Assembly (NCBI GenBank): GCA_014885115.2
Contig: WKLE02001488.1
Location: 4,594-26,625, forward strand
Source of the DNA: Asterionellopsis glacialis
Taxonomy: Eukaryota; Bacillariophyta; Plagiogrammaphyceae; Rhaphoneidales; Asterionellopsidaceae
Length of the DNA stretch: 22,032 nt
Direction: 5' to 3'
Every line of letters starts with the position of its first letter. The first letter of the stretch is position 1. The notes beneath the pieces were generated by a model, which ran no database searches, had not been told where the DNA came from, and saw only the letters and a program-made list of their open reading frames with translations. Positions 1 to 8,549 of the stretch are shown in pieces. The translations under genes were made by a program, and so were the position numbers.

Positions 1-286
1 ACGAGTACGAAAACTACTAAAGCATACAATATTTTATCCCTACTGGAATTTTCTCCACAAAGAGCTATGGACAACTTATTTTTCCAGATTTTCTCAGCAA
101 TTGTTGCTATTATGAACTTGTTTCTCACGACAATTTGAAACACCAAGATTAAGTTTTCTGAAATCAACAAACTGCATCCTTTTCCAAGTTCCGGTAAGGT
201 TTTATGTTGTGAAGAAGCGGGAAAAAAGTAAACAATGTCGAACAAAATTCTAATTTTTCAATCTGGAGTTTAAATGATGCAATATT

Positions 287-1666
287 TTAACTTGTTCGTC
301 GAGACACATTCTGTGGTTCGTAGATCCGAACAATTCGCGATTCTGGACAATCTCGTCCTGTCAGTGGACAAGTTCCATGTTCGCGCACATACATGACTAG
401 GCATCGATGACAAAATACATGACCAGATGTTGATGCTGCGGGGTTAATTCTAGGCTGGTGACACAAGGGACATAGCGCTTGATTGGAAGGGAGCGGTCTA
501 ATTCGATCACTAGCTTTGGTATGTAATGGTGGCGCCATGGGAGGAGGAATGGATAATACTGTCTCTCCCTGATTATTCTGTATTCGCGAAGATGGTGATT
601 CAGTAACTCCATGATGTTGTTCCAGATACAATTGTCTTCGCCGCCGTCGTATTTCATTTCGCAATTGTGAAATCCAACCTAGCATGAGTGCACCAGAAAT
701 ACCAGCCATAGTAACGGAACGCAACTGTCGTATAAGTGCTTTGCGTGTCGCGTCGTCCAACGAGGATACTCTTGTGTCTAACTTAGTTGCAGATGAGGCA
801 CCAACTTCTTTCGCCGCAGTAGATGATACGTCCGACGAAGTTACTCGTCGTACAACAAGACTTAACCAATGAGAGGAGGGATTGAAAAAAAGAGATCGAC
901 CTACAAGGAAAGACCATTGGTAGAAAAGCATCGTGCCCTCATGGGTCATATGCAGAAATGGGTAAACCGTCACAAACAAAGAACGCAACCTTTTCAAAAT
1001 ACGATCACGGCCGCACTGTCTCATCAAGCAAGAATCAATTTCAACAGACTCATCATTTGCCGCTAAAAATTCCTGACGTTCCCGATACAGCCGCTCAAAT
1101 AGTTTATCAAATCGTTCTTTCACATAAGGACCTAGAGCAACTAAAAGAGCCAATCTTGTCTTATCACGATCTGCAAGAGGCAATAGTTCCTTCTTCACAA
1201 TAATTTTTTTGTCGCCACTCTCGACACGACGAGTTGCACCCAATTTCGCTCGTCGAGCCCCAAAGATGGATTCTGAAAATGTAGCACATGCCTTGGATTT
1301 TAAACACTGTCGTTCAATAAGATATGTCACAAGCAGTCGGACCTCTGGACCATAGTGACGCCCAACATATTCAACAAAACGAGCTATTTTCCCTCTGACT
1401 TTAATCCAAAAAAGGAACGCAGCTGATCCACTCGACGAGGCAGAAGACTCCGTTTGAGATGATGCAGAATTCGCCATAGTGGCAGCTCGTTCTACAACTG
1501 CGTCTGTACACGACTGCAAAGCCCTTTGTGCAGATCCCGCTGTTTCTTCCATCATGATCATTTCAAGGAAGGATGGCAGAGGGGTGAAAGGATTCATGGT
1601 GACTTCCTCTGCCACCAAGGCACCCATGGAAGTAGCAATGGCCGGATTGATAGTTTCCACCGCCAT
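287..1666 (-). CDS. PEX12: Peroxisome assembly protein 12 (RING peroxin)
   Basis: Intronless 459-aa protein. PEX12 forms, with PEX2 and PEX10, the RING ubiquitin-ligase channel in the peroxisome membrane that recycles the import receptor PEX5. Seen here: an N-terminal PSFLEMIM segment, then the conserved block GRHYGPEVRLLV...ATFSESIFGARR typical of the PEX2/PEX12 N-terminal domain. Several hydrophobic stretches follow (around the HMTHEGTMLFYQWSFLVGRS segment and the VTMAGISGALMLGWISQL segment). A C-terminal RING lies at about residues 396-440, with CPLC, a GHVFCHRC core and CPLTG. The spacing lacks several canonical RING ligands, as is known for PEX12, which binds one zinc. The first in-frame ATG is at 1666; the frame opens upstream only through a TTG. 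The protein is about 100 aa longer than human PEX12 because of Ser/Ala-rich and basic insertions. Confidence in the family is high from the RING spacing plus the N-terminal block. Confidence 0.9.
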   Translation of the reverse strand: MAVETINPAIATSMGALVAEEVTMNPFTPLPSFLEMIMMEETAGSAQRALQSCTDAVVERAATMANSASSQTESSASSSGSAAFLFWIKVRGKIARFVEYVGRHYGPEVRLLVTYLIERQCLKSKACATFSESIFGARRAKLGATRRVESGDKKIIVKKELLPLADRDKTRLALLVALGPYVKERFDKLFERLYRERQEFLAANDESVEIDSCLMRQCGRDRILKRLRSLFVTVYPFLHMTHEGTMLFYQWSFLVGRSLFFNPSSHWLSLVVRRVTSSDVSSTAAKEVGASSATKLDTRVSSLDDATRKALIRQLRSVTMAGISGALMLGWISQLRNEIRRRRRQLYLEQHHGVTESPSSRIQNNQGETVLSIPPPMAPPLHTKASDRIRPLPSNQALCPLCHQPRINPAASTSGHVFCHRCLVMYVREHGTCPLTGRDCPESRIVRIYEPQNVSRRTS

Positions 1667-1846
1667 TGTTGTCAATCAGCTATGTGCAAGCTTTAGAGAG
1701 AGAAGGCTACCGGTGATCGATACCCAACGTCGGCATGAAAAAATCTCAAAGTTTGCAGCTTTGTGATGTGATCAAGGAGCAAGGAACAAGCAAAAGGGCT
1801 CTAACACAGTATTGAAAATGGCAAATGACACCGCGCAGGAAATAGA

Positions 1847-1920
1847 GCAGAGTTGGTCTAGTTGGTTATGACGCGTCCTTCACACGGATGAGGTCCCGGG
1901 TTCGACTCCCGGACTTTGTA
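1847..1920 (+). tRNA. tRNA-Val (anticodon CAC)
   Basis: A full cloverleaf can be folded by eye. The acceptor stem is 1847-1853 with 1913-1919 (two G-U pairs) and the discriminator is A1920. The D arm starts at 1856. The anticodon stem 1874-1878/1886-1890 encloses loop TTCACAC, with anticodon CAC at 1881-1883. The T stem 1896-1900/1908-1912 has loop TTCGACT. The internal B box GGTTCGACTCC (1899-1909) matches the RNA polymerase III consensus. There is no intron and CCA is not encoded, as expected for a eukaryotic nuclear tRNA. A T-run terminator follows at 1928-1931. Confidence 0.93.
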
Positions 1921-1927
1921 CACAGTC

Positions 1928-1931
1928 TTTT
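1928..1931 (+). terminator. Pol III T-run terminator of tRNA-Val
   Basis: Four T residues begin eight bases after the end of the tRNA-Val gene, the usual minimal RNA polymerase III stop signal. Confidence 0.6.
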
Positions 1932-2030
1932 ACACAACGACACTTAGCATACGTATTTTTACATTCTGGGATTGGGTACAGTAGTAGCCTTATCCCTTCT
2001 AACTTTTAACATTTTCTCCCACCTCCCTCC

Positions 2031-2046
2031 AATCAATCAATCAATT
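2031..2046 (+). repeat. (CAAT)n microsatellite
   Basis: Four consecutive CAAT-type units lie about 60 bp upstream of the methyltransferase start codon. It is a short simple repeat, possibly in the 5' UTR or core promoter. Nothing else was recognised between the tRNA and the ATG at 2106. Confidence 0.6.
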
Positions 2047-2105
2047 TTGTTAGTCTACCATCCCGATTTCTATCCCGATGATCTGACCATTGAATCACCA
2101 CCACC

Positions 2106-3440
2106 ATGTTAGTTCGACGATTTATCGGCAAACGACTTGCCGACTATTACGCGCAACCCTCAAATCGTGTTGTTGGTGGCACGCCTTCCACGTTGGAAGG
2201 TAATCGTTTGTCAAATCTCTGGGGAGAATGGCATTGGAAACGCTTATACAAACAATTATATGATGAACAAGAAGGACAATGGCTAACACCGGTGGAGTTG
2301 TTTCGGCCTCACTATTCTAACATTCTAGCAAATTTTATTGCCGTCGAAGCAAATAAACACCTCAACCATAATGGTGTGTCTGTAAAATCCATTAATAATG
2401 ATGCTTCGGGAATTCATGTTGTAGAATTGGGTGGTGGCAGAGGAACTAATGCCAATCATTTGTTGTCTCATCTGCAGCAGGTTAACCCACAACTTTATGA
2501 TCGAGTGACCTACACGATTGTTGATGCTTCTCCGTCCTTGCATGAGCTACAACAGCAAGTTTTAAGTAATAGTGAGCACAGCGAAAGGATCAATTTTGTC
2601 CTCAGGGATTTGATAGATATTGCTGAAAACAAGTAAGTATCTTAGATAAGGTTTCTTTTACTGTAAATGTCAAAGCGTCATGGTGTTTCAATCAAAACAA
2701 AACTCATCCGATTGCTGCTCTACTTGAAAAGAGTTCCACTTTTGCCGAAATCAGAAGAAACCACCATTGTTGTTGCATTGGAATTGCTTGATAATCTGCC
2801 TCACGACAAAGTTCGAAGATGTAAAAGAACACGTAAACTGGAACAGGCAGAACTTCGTCAATGTATAAAGGGCAATACTGATAGTCCCTTCGATGACACT
2901 GTCCACCTTGAAGAGATCTTTGTCCCTATGACAGACCCACTCTTATCTCGTGTCTTGGAACTCGTGCCGTTCTTTGGTGGTAGAGGGGGGCGGCCTTATT
3001 GGGTCCCTTCCGTAGCGTGTGGGGTCCTAGAACATATTCGACAGTCTCGGCCTAACTCAAGTGTAATAATGGCCGATTTCGATTACCTACCAAGTCCTGA
3101 TAATCTTGCCCGCCCTTTGCCACCACGACGGACTTTTTGGGCTGATGGTGAACCGCTTATCACCGATATGGAAAAGCTTGACTACGAATGCTACCTCGAA
3201 TCTCCATCACACTGTGACATTTTATTTCCCACCAACTTTTTGCAATTGGGTAAATTCGCTGAAAAAATATGGGGTGTCGATGCGCAAGTACAGGTGCACA
3301 AACAAGCCACTTTTCTAGAAACCCACGGTCCAGGCGAAGTACAAGCTACTACAAGTTGGATCACCGGATTTTCTCCTCTCTTGCACGATTTTGGAAATGT
3401 ATCTGTTTTGTCGGTGACCAAAAACACCAATTTTGCATAA
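2106..3440 (+). CDS. DUF185/MidA family SAM-dependent methyltransferase (NDUFAF7-like)
   Basis: Two exons, 2106-2632 and 2732-3440, joined across a 99-nt intron (GTAAGT donor at 2633, AG at 2731), give a 411-aa protein. The donor interrupts an AAG codon, and the join restores ...DLIDIAEN-K-VPLLPKSEET... in frame. The stretch 2667-2731 is also open, so a gene finder could wrongly start a second gene at the ATG at 2667. Family knowledge: NDUFAF7/MidA methylates an arginine of a complex I subunit in mitochondria and is needed for complex I assembly. Visible motifs are WLTPVELFRPHYSNILA, the SAM-binding loop VVELGGGRGTNAN, VDASPSL, VALELLDNLPHD (the family's N/D-E-x-x-D-x-x-P-like block) and GFSPLLHDFGN near the C terminus. 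The basic N terminus MLVRRFIGKR fits mitochondrial import. The start is in good context, CCACCATG. It converges on the RHL1-like gene with 74 bp between stop codons. Confidence 0.82.
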
Positions 3441-3514
3441 CCACAATCACGAATAACCGTAGCTAAGAAGATAAGTATAAAGCTTTAATAATGATGCCCC
3501 ACCCCGTGTTATCT

Positions 3515-5956
3515 TTAGTCTAGAAAACTAAATTCGTCATCATTCACTAGAAGTTTTTTCTTTGTAGGCGACTTTAAAGCTTTGGCTGGTGACTTTCTTT
3601 TCCGTCGCGAACCTTTTGACCTGGGAGTTTCAGCTGGCGAAGAAACAAGATTCACTTTCACTTCCTGCCTCTCATCATCATCTTCTGCTAAGTTTTTGGA
3701 AGCTAGAGGTTTTCCTTTATTCCCCATTTTTACTGCAATTTTATTAGTACCCTTTGTCGATGCTTTGGTTTGTGATCTTCTTGGTGGTGATTTCTTTTTT
3801 GACGCAAGCTTTTGTGTATTAGGTTTGTTCGCGTCTTTGGGGCTTCTGTTCTCATCGTGTTCGGAACTCGCATCACCATCTGCATCATCAATAATTTCAA
3901 TCGGATCATTTTTTTTAGACACTGCCGATACACGATTCTTTTTTGAAGCCTGTTCCTTGTTGTCTTTGTTGGCTTTACTACTAGTCCGCACTTTCTTTGG
4001 TGCTGGCTTCTTTTTAGCACTAATCGGCGTTTTTGGTGCAACTGTATTTCGTGTCTTCCTAGTCTTTTTGGAGACTAAAACTTCATCATTGTCTTCGTCT
4101 TCGCTTTGTTCTTGTGCGCTTTCACTTTCATCTTCATCGTTTTCATCATCACTTCCAGCAACCGTATAGTTGACTTTTGTTTTAGTAACGCTGCGACGAG
4201 GGGTGGTTTTTCGTTTTGAGGAAATTGCTGAAGTATTTTCTTCTTCCGAGTAGTCGTCTTCTGATGAATCATTAATTTCAACAATATTTGTGCTTTTACG
4301 TTTGGTAGGAGTCTTTTTTGTGTTTACAGTTTTCGTTTTTTGAGTAGCAGGCTTTGCTCTTTTTGGCGCAGATTCAGGACTGCTCTCCGAATTGGCATCA
4401 ATATCAATAACGGTATTGTTCTTTTTTGGTTGCTTCTTCACAGTAGAGGATGTTGGTTTTCTTGGTGGCCTCCCTCGTTTTGGACGACTAGATTGGTCGC
4501 TTGTTTCACTTTTCTCTTCGTTGTCTTTTTCACTTTCTGACAAATCGTCCTCCTCTTCATTGTCGCTTTCTTGCAGCAAATCAGCATAGTTTACAGGTGA
4601 TTTTGCAACACTGCGTCTAGGCGTTTGTTTTCTAGATACCGAATCCTGTGACAAGTTACTTACCGCTGGTGCAACGTATTCGTCATCATCACCATCATTT
4701 TCCAATACCATTTCGATGTCGTCACTATCGGAATCACTGTCATTTTCTTGTTCTTCGTCTAACTTTTTCGTCTCAGTTGGTTTCTTAAGATTGACTTGTA
4801 CTCCTTCTCCACTTTTTCGTTTGTGGCTTGTCAATCTAGATTTTCTTCTAGACGATGATATAGCTTTCCCTCCATCCACAGCACGATTCGATCCACCATA
4901 GTGGTTGAATTGACTGTCTTCCTCCATAGATGATGGTGGTTCCGATTCAATCTCGATAGAACTTTGCGATTTTTCCAGTGCTTCCTCAGAAGAAAGCACG
5001 ATGTCAGAATCAACACTGGCACCTTGCTGTTTCTCCCATTTACCTTCTCCAAAGACAATGACTGATGAAAAGATATCCTTGCATGTTACAGATTGCTTAC
5101 TACTTTTGCATGTAAGAATCATAAATTTGGATGATGATTCGATCTTTTTCCCAGAAAAGACAAGGACACGACCACTGTTCTTGTCAGTACTACTGCCATC
5201 ACCATCAAACGGGATCTTCAGTACAGGGTTGTCTGTCCCTAAATTTTCGATCTTGCCTAATTTAGGCAATGTTGATTTGGTGGTTCCTGGCTCCTTGGTT
5301 GATTTCGAATCTCCTACAGAATTAGTTGTGGTACCATCCTGTTCTTCATCGTCTTCGTTATTTGTCGTATCCTGTGTCATTTCTATGGTATTACTACTTT
5401 CCTGTGTCAGCGCACTTTCTTGGGTTACAATAGGCGATGACCTGGTTGTGGTTGGCTTTTTTAGATGTTGAAATGACATCATTCCAGGAAGAACAATTAA
5501 GAATTTCCCCTTAGCCTTGTCTAAATTAGGCTTTGTATTTGCTCCTCTAGCAAGTTGTACATCTGCTCCACTGCATGCATGAAGACATGGTCCAGGTACA
5601 AGCGATGTATCCATCTCATAGGCAGACTTTGTGTTGTTGGACGAAGCAGCGGTTGTCGACGATCTTGTTTCACCATTGTCACCACTAAAGCAAAAGTCGT
5701 CATCGCCATCACTGTCGTCGCTGTCAGCCTTCAAAAATTTCATTACCAAGGATGATTTCGACGTCAGGTTTGAATCGGTTGGACCAATAACAGGCGTTTC
5801 TGTTGCCATTGGCCAATCGTCCGATAGATTAATAGTTGGAACAGCGGATGAAGTTGAGTTGTCCTTTTGCCCTACAGTCTTTCTCCCTCCCTTCTTTTTC
5901 GCTGCATTTTTTGAAGCAATTTTAACTTTCTTCTTCTTTGGTTCGTCTTTGACCAT
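3515..5956 (-). CDS. RHL1: RHL1-like DNA topoisomerase VI-associated protein
   Basis: Single-exon 813-aa protein. In Arabidopsis, RHL1/HYP7 is a DNA-binding partner of topoisomerase VI, needed for endoreduplication and nuclear in location. The family core is visible at about residues 148-310: KGKFLIVLPGMMSF, LGTDNPVLKIPFDGDG, GRVLVFSGKKIESSSKFMI and VTCKDIFSSVIVFGEGKWE. These match the order and spacing of plant RHL1. Oddities: a roughly 70-aa Ser/Thr-rich insert splits the core, and a long charged tail of about 500 aa follows. The tail has an AT-hook-like KRGRPPRK (residues 492-499), three PRRS motifs (445, 585, 724), three SUMO-interaction-like motifs and many acidic/basic blocks. It ends with an acidic DDEFSFLD terminus. 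The N terminus starts with a lysine-rich KKKKVK nuclear-localisation-like cluster. The tail could resemble many disordered nuclear proteins, but the core supports the name. Confidence 0.8.
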   Translation of the reverse strand: MVKDEPKKKKVKIASKNAAKKKGGRKTVGQKDNSTSSAVPTINLSDDWPMATETPVIGPTDSNLTSKSSLVMKFLKADSDDSDGDDDFCFSGDNGETRSSTTAASSNNTKSAYEMDTSLVPGPCLHACSGADVQLARGANTKPNLDKAKGKFLIVLPGMMSFQHLKKPTTTRSSPIVTQESALTQESSNTIEMTQDTTNNEDDEEQDGTTTNSVGDSKSTKEPGTTKSTLPKLGKIENLGTDNPVLKIPFDGDGSSTDKNSGRVLVFSGKKIESSSKFMILTCKSSKQSVTCKDIFSSVIVFGEGKWEKQQGASVDSDIVLSSEEALEKSQSSIEIESEPPSSMEEDSQFNHYGGSNRAVDGGKAISSSRRKSRLTSHKRKSGEGVQVNLKKPTETKKLDEEQENDSDSDSDDIEMVLENDGDDDEYVAPAVSNLSQDSVSRKQTPRRSVAKSPVNYADLLQESDNEEEDDLSESEKDNEEKSETSDQSSRPKRGRPPRKPTSSTVKKQPKKNNTVIDIDANSESSPESAPKRAKPATQKTKTVNTKKTPTKRKSTNIVEINDSSEDDYSEEENTSAISSKRKTTPRRSVTKTKVNYTVAGSDDENDEDESESAQEQSEDEDNDEVLVSKKTRKTRNTVAPKTPISAKKKPAPKKVRTSSKANKDNKEQASKKNRVSAVSKKNDPIEIIDDADGDASSEHDENRSPKDANKPNTQKLASKKKSPPRRSQTKASTKGTNKIAVKMGNKGKPLASKNLAEDDDERQEVKVNLVSSPAETPRSKGSRRKRKSPAKALKSPTKKKLLVNDDEFSFLD

Positions 5957-6418
5957 TTTTTTTCAAGGGTTGTTTCAATGCTCAAACTAGGATTGGTGTC
6001 TCCCACGGTCAAAGGACAAAAGACTGTCGACGCTCTAAAAGCAGAAGCAGAAGCACTACCACAAAATCTCAAAATCTATCTCTTTTTCACAAAGAAAAAA
6101 ATCCCTGCATTGTAGGGCGATCAATAACAGATTTTTTGGCGCACCGAATATCTCAAATGAAATGGACGTTAAATTTAACGTCCCACCAATTTTGCGCCAT
6201 TTTTCTGCCTCCGGGTGTCTCATTGGTTGAGAAAATAATGATCTCTGACCGAATCAACATTCGCATTGCACGTACTGTATTCTCTCTTGGATCGATATGG
6301 TCAATGGCTGTAGTTATGTTTCATAAGATATTTGTAACATCAGCAAGAGTATAAACATTGTAAAGTCACTTTGGTATCATAAAGACGCTCCAGTGCCAAC
6401 CATTTTATAGCCTTTCGA
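5957..6418. promoter_or_regulatory. Divergent promoter shared by RHL1-like and MutY genes
   Basis: This 462-bp gap separates two divergently transcribed genome-maintenance genes. It contains an E2F-like TTTGGCGC at 6135-6142, a perfect 20-bp palindrome at 6164-6183, CCAAT at 6186-6190, TTTTGCGCCA at 6190-6199, and an inverted CCAAT (ATTGG) at 6222-6226. All lie inside about 90 bp. The sites are seen directly; binding by E2F/DP, NF-Y or bZIP proteins is inference from known consensus sequences. Confidence 0.5.
6164..6183. repeat. Perfect 20-bp palindrome with two ACGT cores
   Basis: GGACGTTAAATTTAACGTCC reads the same on both strands. It holds two ACGT cores facing each other around AAATTT, a layout that would suit dimeric bZIP-type factors. 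It sits between E2F-like sites in the divergent promoter. Confidence 0.85.
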
Positions 6419-8428
6419 ATGAAATGGCAAAGAAAGAAACTTATCATTAGTCTTTTTATCACATTTTGTTGTCGACTTTCTCCTGGCTTTCGCTTAGCTC
6501 GAACCTTGTCTTTCCGTGGAAACTTTTGTCTGACATCTGATAACAAGTGGGTTTCTAAGAAAAAGTTCTCTGCCATGAAGACTCGGCAAATGGGTGGAGT
6601 GAAACGGAAAGTAGCAGGATTATCTTCAAGGTCTAGTTCTACAGAAATTGGTGGTGAAGTTGTTAATCAAATTAATTTTAGCAATACTCTCTTAGAGGAT
6701 TGGGCATCACATACAGACGAATCCTTTCACGACTTTACAGACGAAGAGGCCATCAAAATTCGAAATAGACTACTAACTTGGTATCGAGCAAATCGTCGAA
6801 AACTACCTTGGAGGGGTGATCCGCCACCCTACGATGGGAGTACAGCGGGGACTGCCACCAAAAACAATGGAGGTACCAAAAAGGCGAAGAAAATTGATAA
6901 CAAGAAGCAACAACCTAGCATTACATCCTTTTTTGTAGCTACAAGTAATAACAGTACTGCAATTACAAGGAAGAAACAAAAAAGGAATTCCGCAGAAAAA
7001 TCAGCTGTTCAAGAGAGCGACGTACTAGTAGTCGGTGTAGAAAATCACCCAACAATACCTGTTACTGGATATGGTGTATGGGTTAGTGAGATTATGCTCC
7101 AACAAACACGTGTCGAGGCTGTTATTCCATATTATCTGAAGTGGATGGAAAGGTTTCCTACAGTGCATGACTTAGCTAATGCTTCTGAAGAGGATGTCAA
7201 TGCTCATTGGGCAGGATTAGGTTTTTACAGAAGAGCCCGGTTACTTCACAAGGGCGCCAAACTTGTGGTAGAGAAATACAACGGACAGCTTCCTCAAACC
7301 GTGGAAGAACTGTTAAAGATTGATGGTATTGGGCGATATACAGCATCAGCAGTGGCATCAATCGCTTTTGATGTGTGTGTACCCGTTGTAGATGGTAATG
7401 TTTGTCGAGTCTTATCAAGGCTCAAGGGTATTGCCAACAATATCAAAGCTCCCGTCCTCAAAGATGATCTTGGGTGGAAACTAGCGGAGCAGCTTGTAAC
7501 TGCTGGTGACGGATCTCATGCTGGAGAGGTGAATCAGGCGATCATGGAACTTGGAGCCACATACTGCGCACCGTCAGGTTCTGGAACAGACGAACGCGAC
7601 CCGTTGAAAGGATTTTATATGTCGACTCGTCTTGCGCAGTTATTTGAAGAAGCGTCGTCGAAATCAACCAATTTTATGCTGACACTAGACGACTATTTAC
7701 CCAAGTCTACAGATCCATCTAAATGTTGCCGCCTTTGTGAACCGAAGGGTATTTCATCTGTATTAGATGATTTAAGCGACACGCTTGATAGCCTTGAACA
7801 GAATTCGATTGTAAGCTCAGAAGCTGCCGCCGCTGGTCACGCTGTATTCCCCCGAGCACCACCAAAAAAGACAAAAAGAGAAGAAGTTTTTGCAGTAGCA
7901 GCAATGTGCCTCAAAAGTACGTACTGCAATTTTAATCAAGAGGATAGATGGCTGCTAGTTAAGAGACCCAAAGACGGCCTTTTAGCTGGGCAGTGGGAGT
8001 TTCCATCTGTTTGTGTATGGACAAGCGCTGAAAACTCAGACAAAAAAGGTAATCAAAAAGGAAAAGGCATCGAAGTGCCCGTTATTGATTCGAGCACACG
8101 CATGATCGCTTTAGATTCTTTTCTTGGCAAACTTTCTTTGGACGAGAATGACTCTGCAGTATACAATGATATACATCGATGGACGCGCAAAAATATAGGT
8201 TCGTCACCACTTGAGCATGTTTTCAGTCATGTTCGTCATACGATGTGGGTTGAATATGGCTACCTTGTGTCTGATTTAGTTGCAAAACAGAATAATACGG
8301 TCGAGAGCTGGGTCACAATGGACGGACAAGAAGTGCGATGGATGTCGGCAGCCGATATGAAAAGTGTTGGTATCACATCTGGCGTTAAGAAGATACTCAA
8401 GTCTGTGCAACGTAATCCTATTACATGA
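6419..8428 (+). CDS. MUTYH: Adenine DNA glycosylase (MutY/MUTYH)
   Basis: Intronless 669-aa protein. MutY removes adenine mispaired with 8-oxoguanine in base-excision repair. Visible: LPWRGD; WVSEIMLQQT with catalytic Glu224; helix-hairpin-helix KIDGIGRYTASAVAS (about 300-315); VVDGNVCRV with catalytic Asp325; GEVNQAIMELGATYC; the linker VFPRAPPKKTKREE; and a C-terminal NUDIX-like 8-oxoG recognition domain with LLAGQWEFPS and the FSH motif (602-604). It is longer than human MUTYH. One insert, about residues 143-217, lies in the catalytic domain between LPWRGD and WVSEIM and carries a PCNA-binding-like QPSITSFF (165-172). Another separates Cys383 from the Cys cluster 436-440, where the canonical fourth Fe-S cysteine position is Ser446. 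The N terminus (basic then hydrophobic, LIISLFITFCC, then Arg-rich) looks like an organelle presequence. Met53 (6575) could start a nuclear form. I kept the first ATG. Confidence 0.92.
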   Translation: MKWQRKKLIISLFITFCCRLSPGFRLARTLSFRGNFCLTSDNKWVSKKKFSAMKTRQMGGVKRKVAGLSSRSSSTEIGGEVVNQINFSNTLLEDWASHTDESFHDFTDEEAIKIRNRLLTWYRANRRKLPWRGDPPPYDGSTAGTATKNNGGTKKAKKIDNKKQQPSITSFFVATSNNSTAITRKKQKRNSAEKSAVQESDVLVVGVENHPTIPVTGYGVWVSEIMLQQTRVEAVIPYYLKWMERFPTVHDLANASEEDVNAHWAGLGFYRRARLLHKGAKLVVEKYNGQLPQTVEELLKIDGIGRYTASAVASIAFDVCVPVVDGNVCRVLSRLKGIANNIKAPVLKDDLGWKLAEQLVTAGDGSHAGEVNQAIMELGATYCAPSGSGTDERDPLKGFYMSTRLAQLFEEASSKSTNFMLTLDDYLPKSTDPSKCCRLCEPKGISSVLDDLSDTLDSLEQNSIVSSEAAAAGHAVFPRAPPKKTKREEVFAVAAMCLKSTYCNFNQEDRWLLVKRPKDGLLAGQWEFPSVCVWTSAENSDKKGNQKGKGIEVPVIDSSTRMIALDSFLGKLSLDENDSAVYNDIHRWTRKNIGSSPLEHVFSHVRHTMWVEYGYLVSDLVAKQNNTVESWVTMDGQEVRWMSAADMKSVGITSGVKKILKSVQRNPIT

Positions 8429-8549
8429 GTAGAAATACAAATATATACCTTTATGCTTGTTCCGCGTCATTTCTAGTTCTAGTGCGAACCTTACCACACG
8501 ATAAAGATTGGATGAAGTCTATGTAGGGGGAAGACGAACGTGGTTATGC

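Noticed and set aside
2667..2731. Independent start of a second gene at the ATG at 2667
   Set aside because: The GTAAGT donor at 2633 and AG at 2731 join both parts into one DUF185 protein with proper family continuity; 2667-2731 is intron.
3582..4169. 195-aa plus-strand frame rich in Phe/Leu/Ser
   Set aside because: It is the antisense reflection of the Lys/Glu/Asp-rich tail of the RHL1-like gene; such codon bias leaves the reverse frame open.
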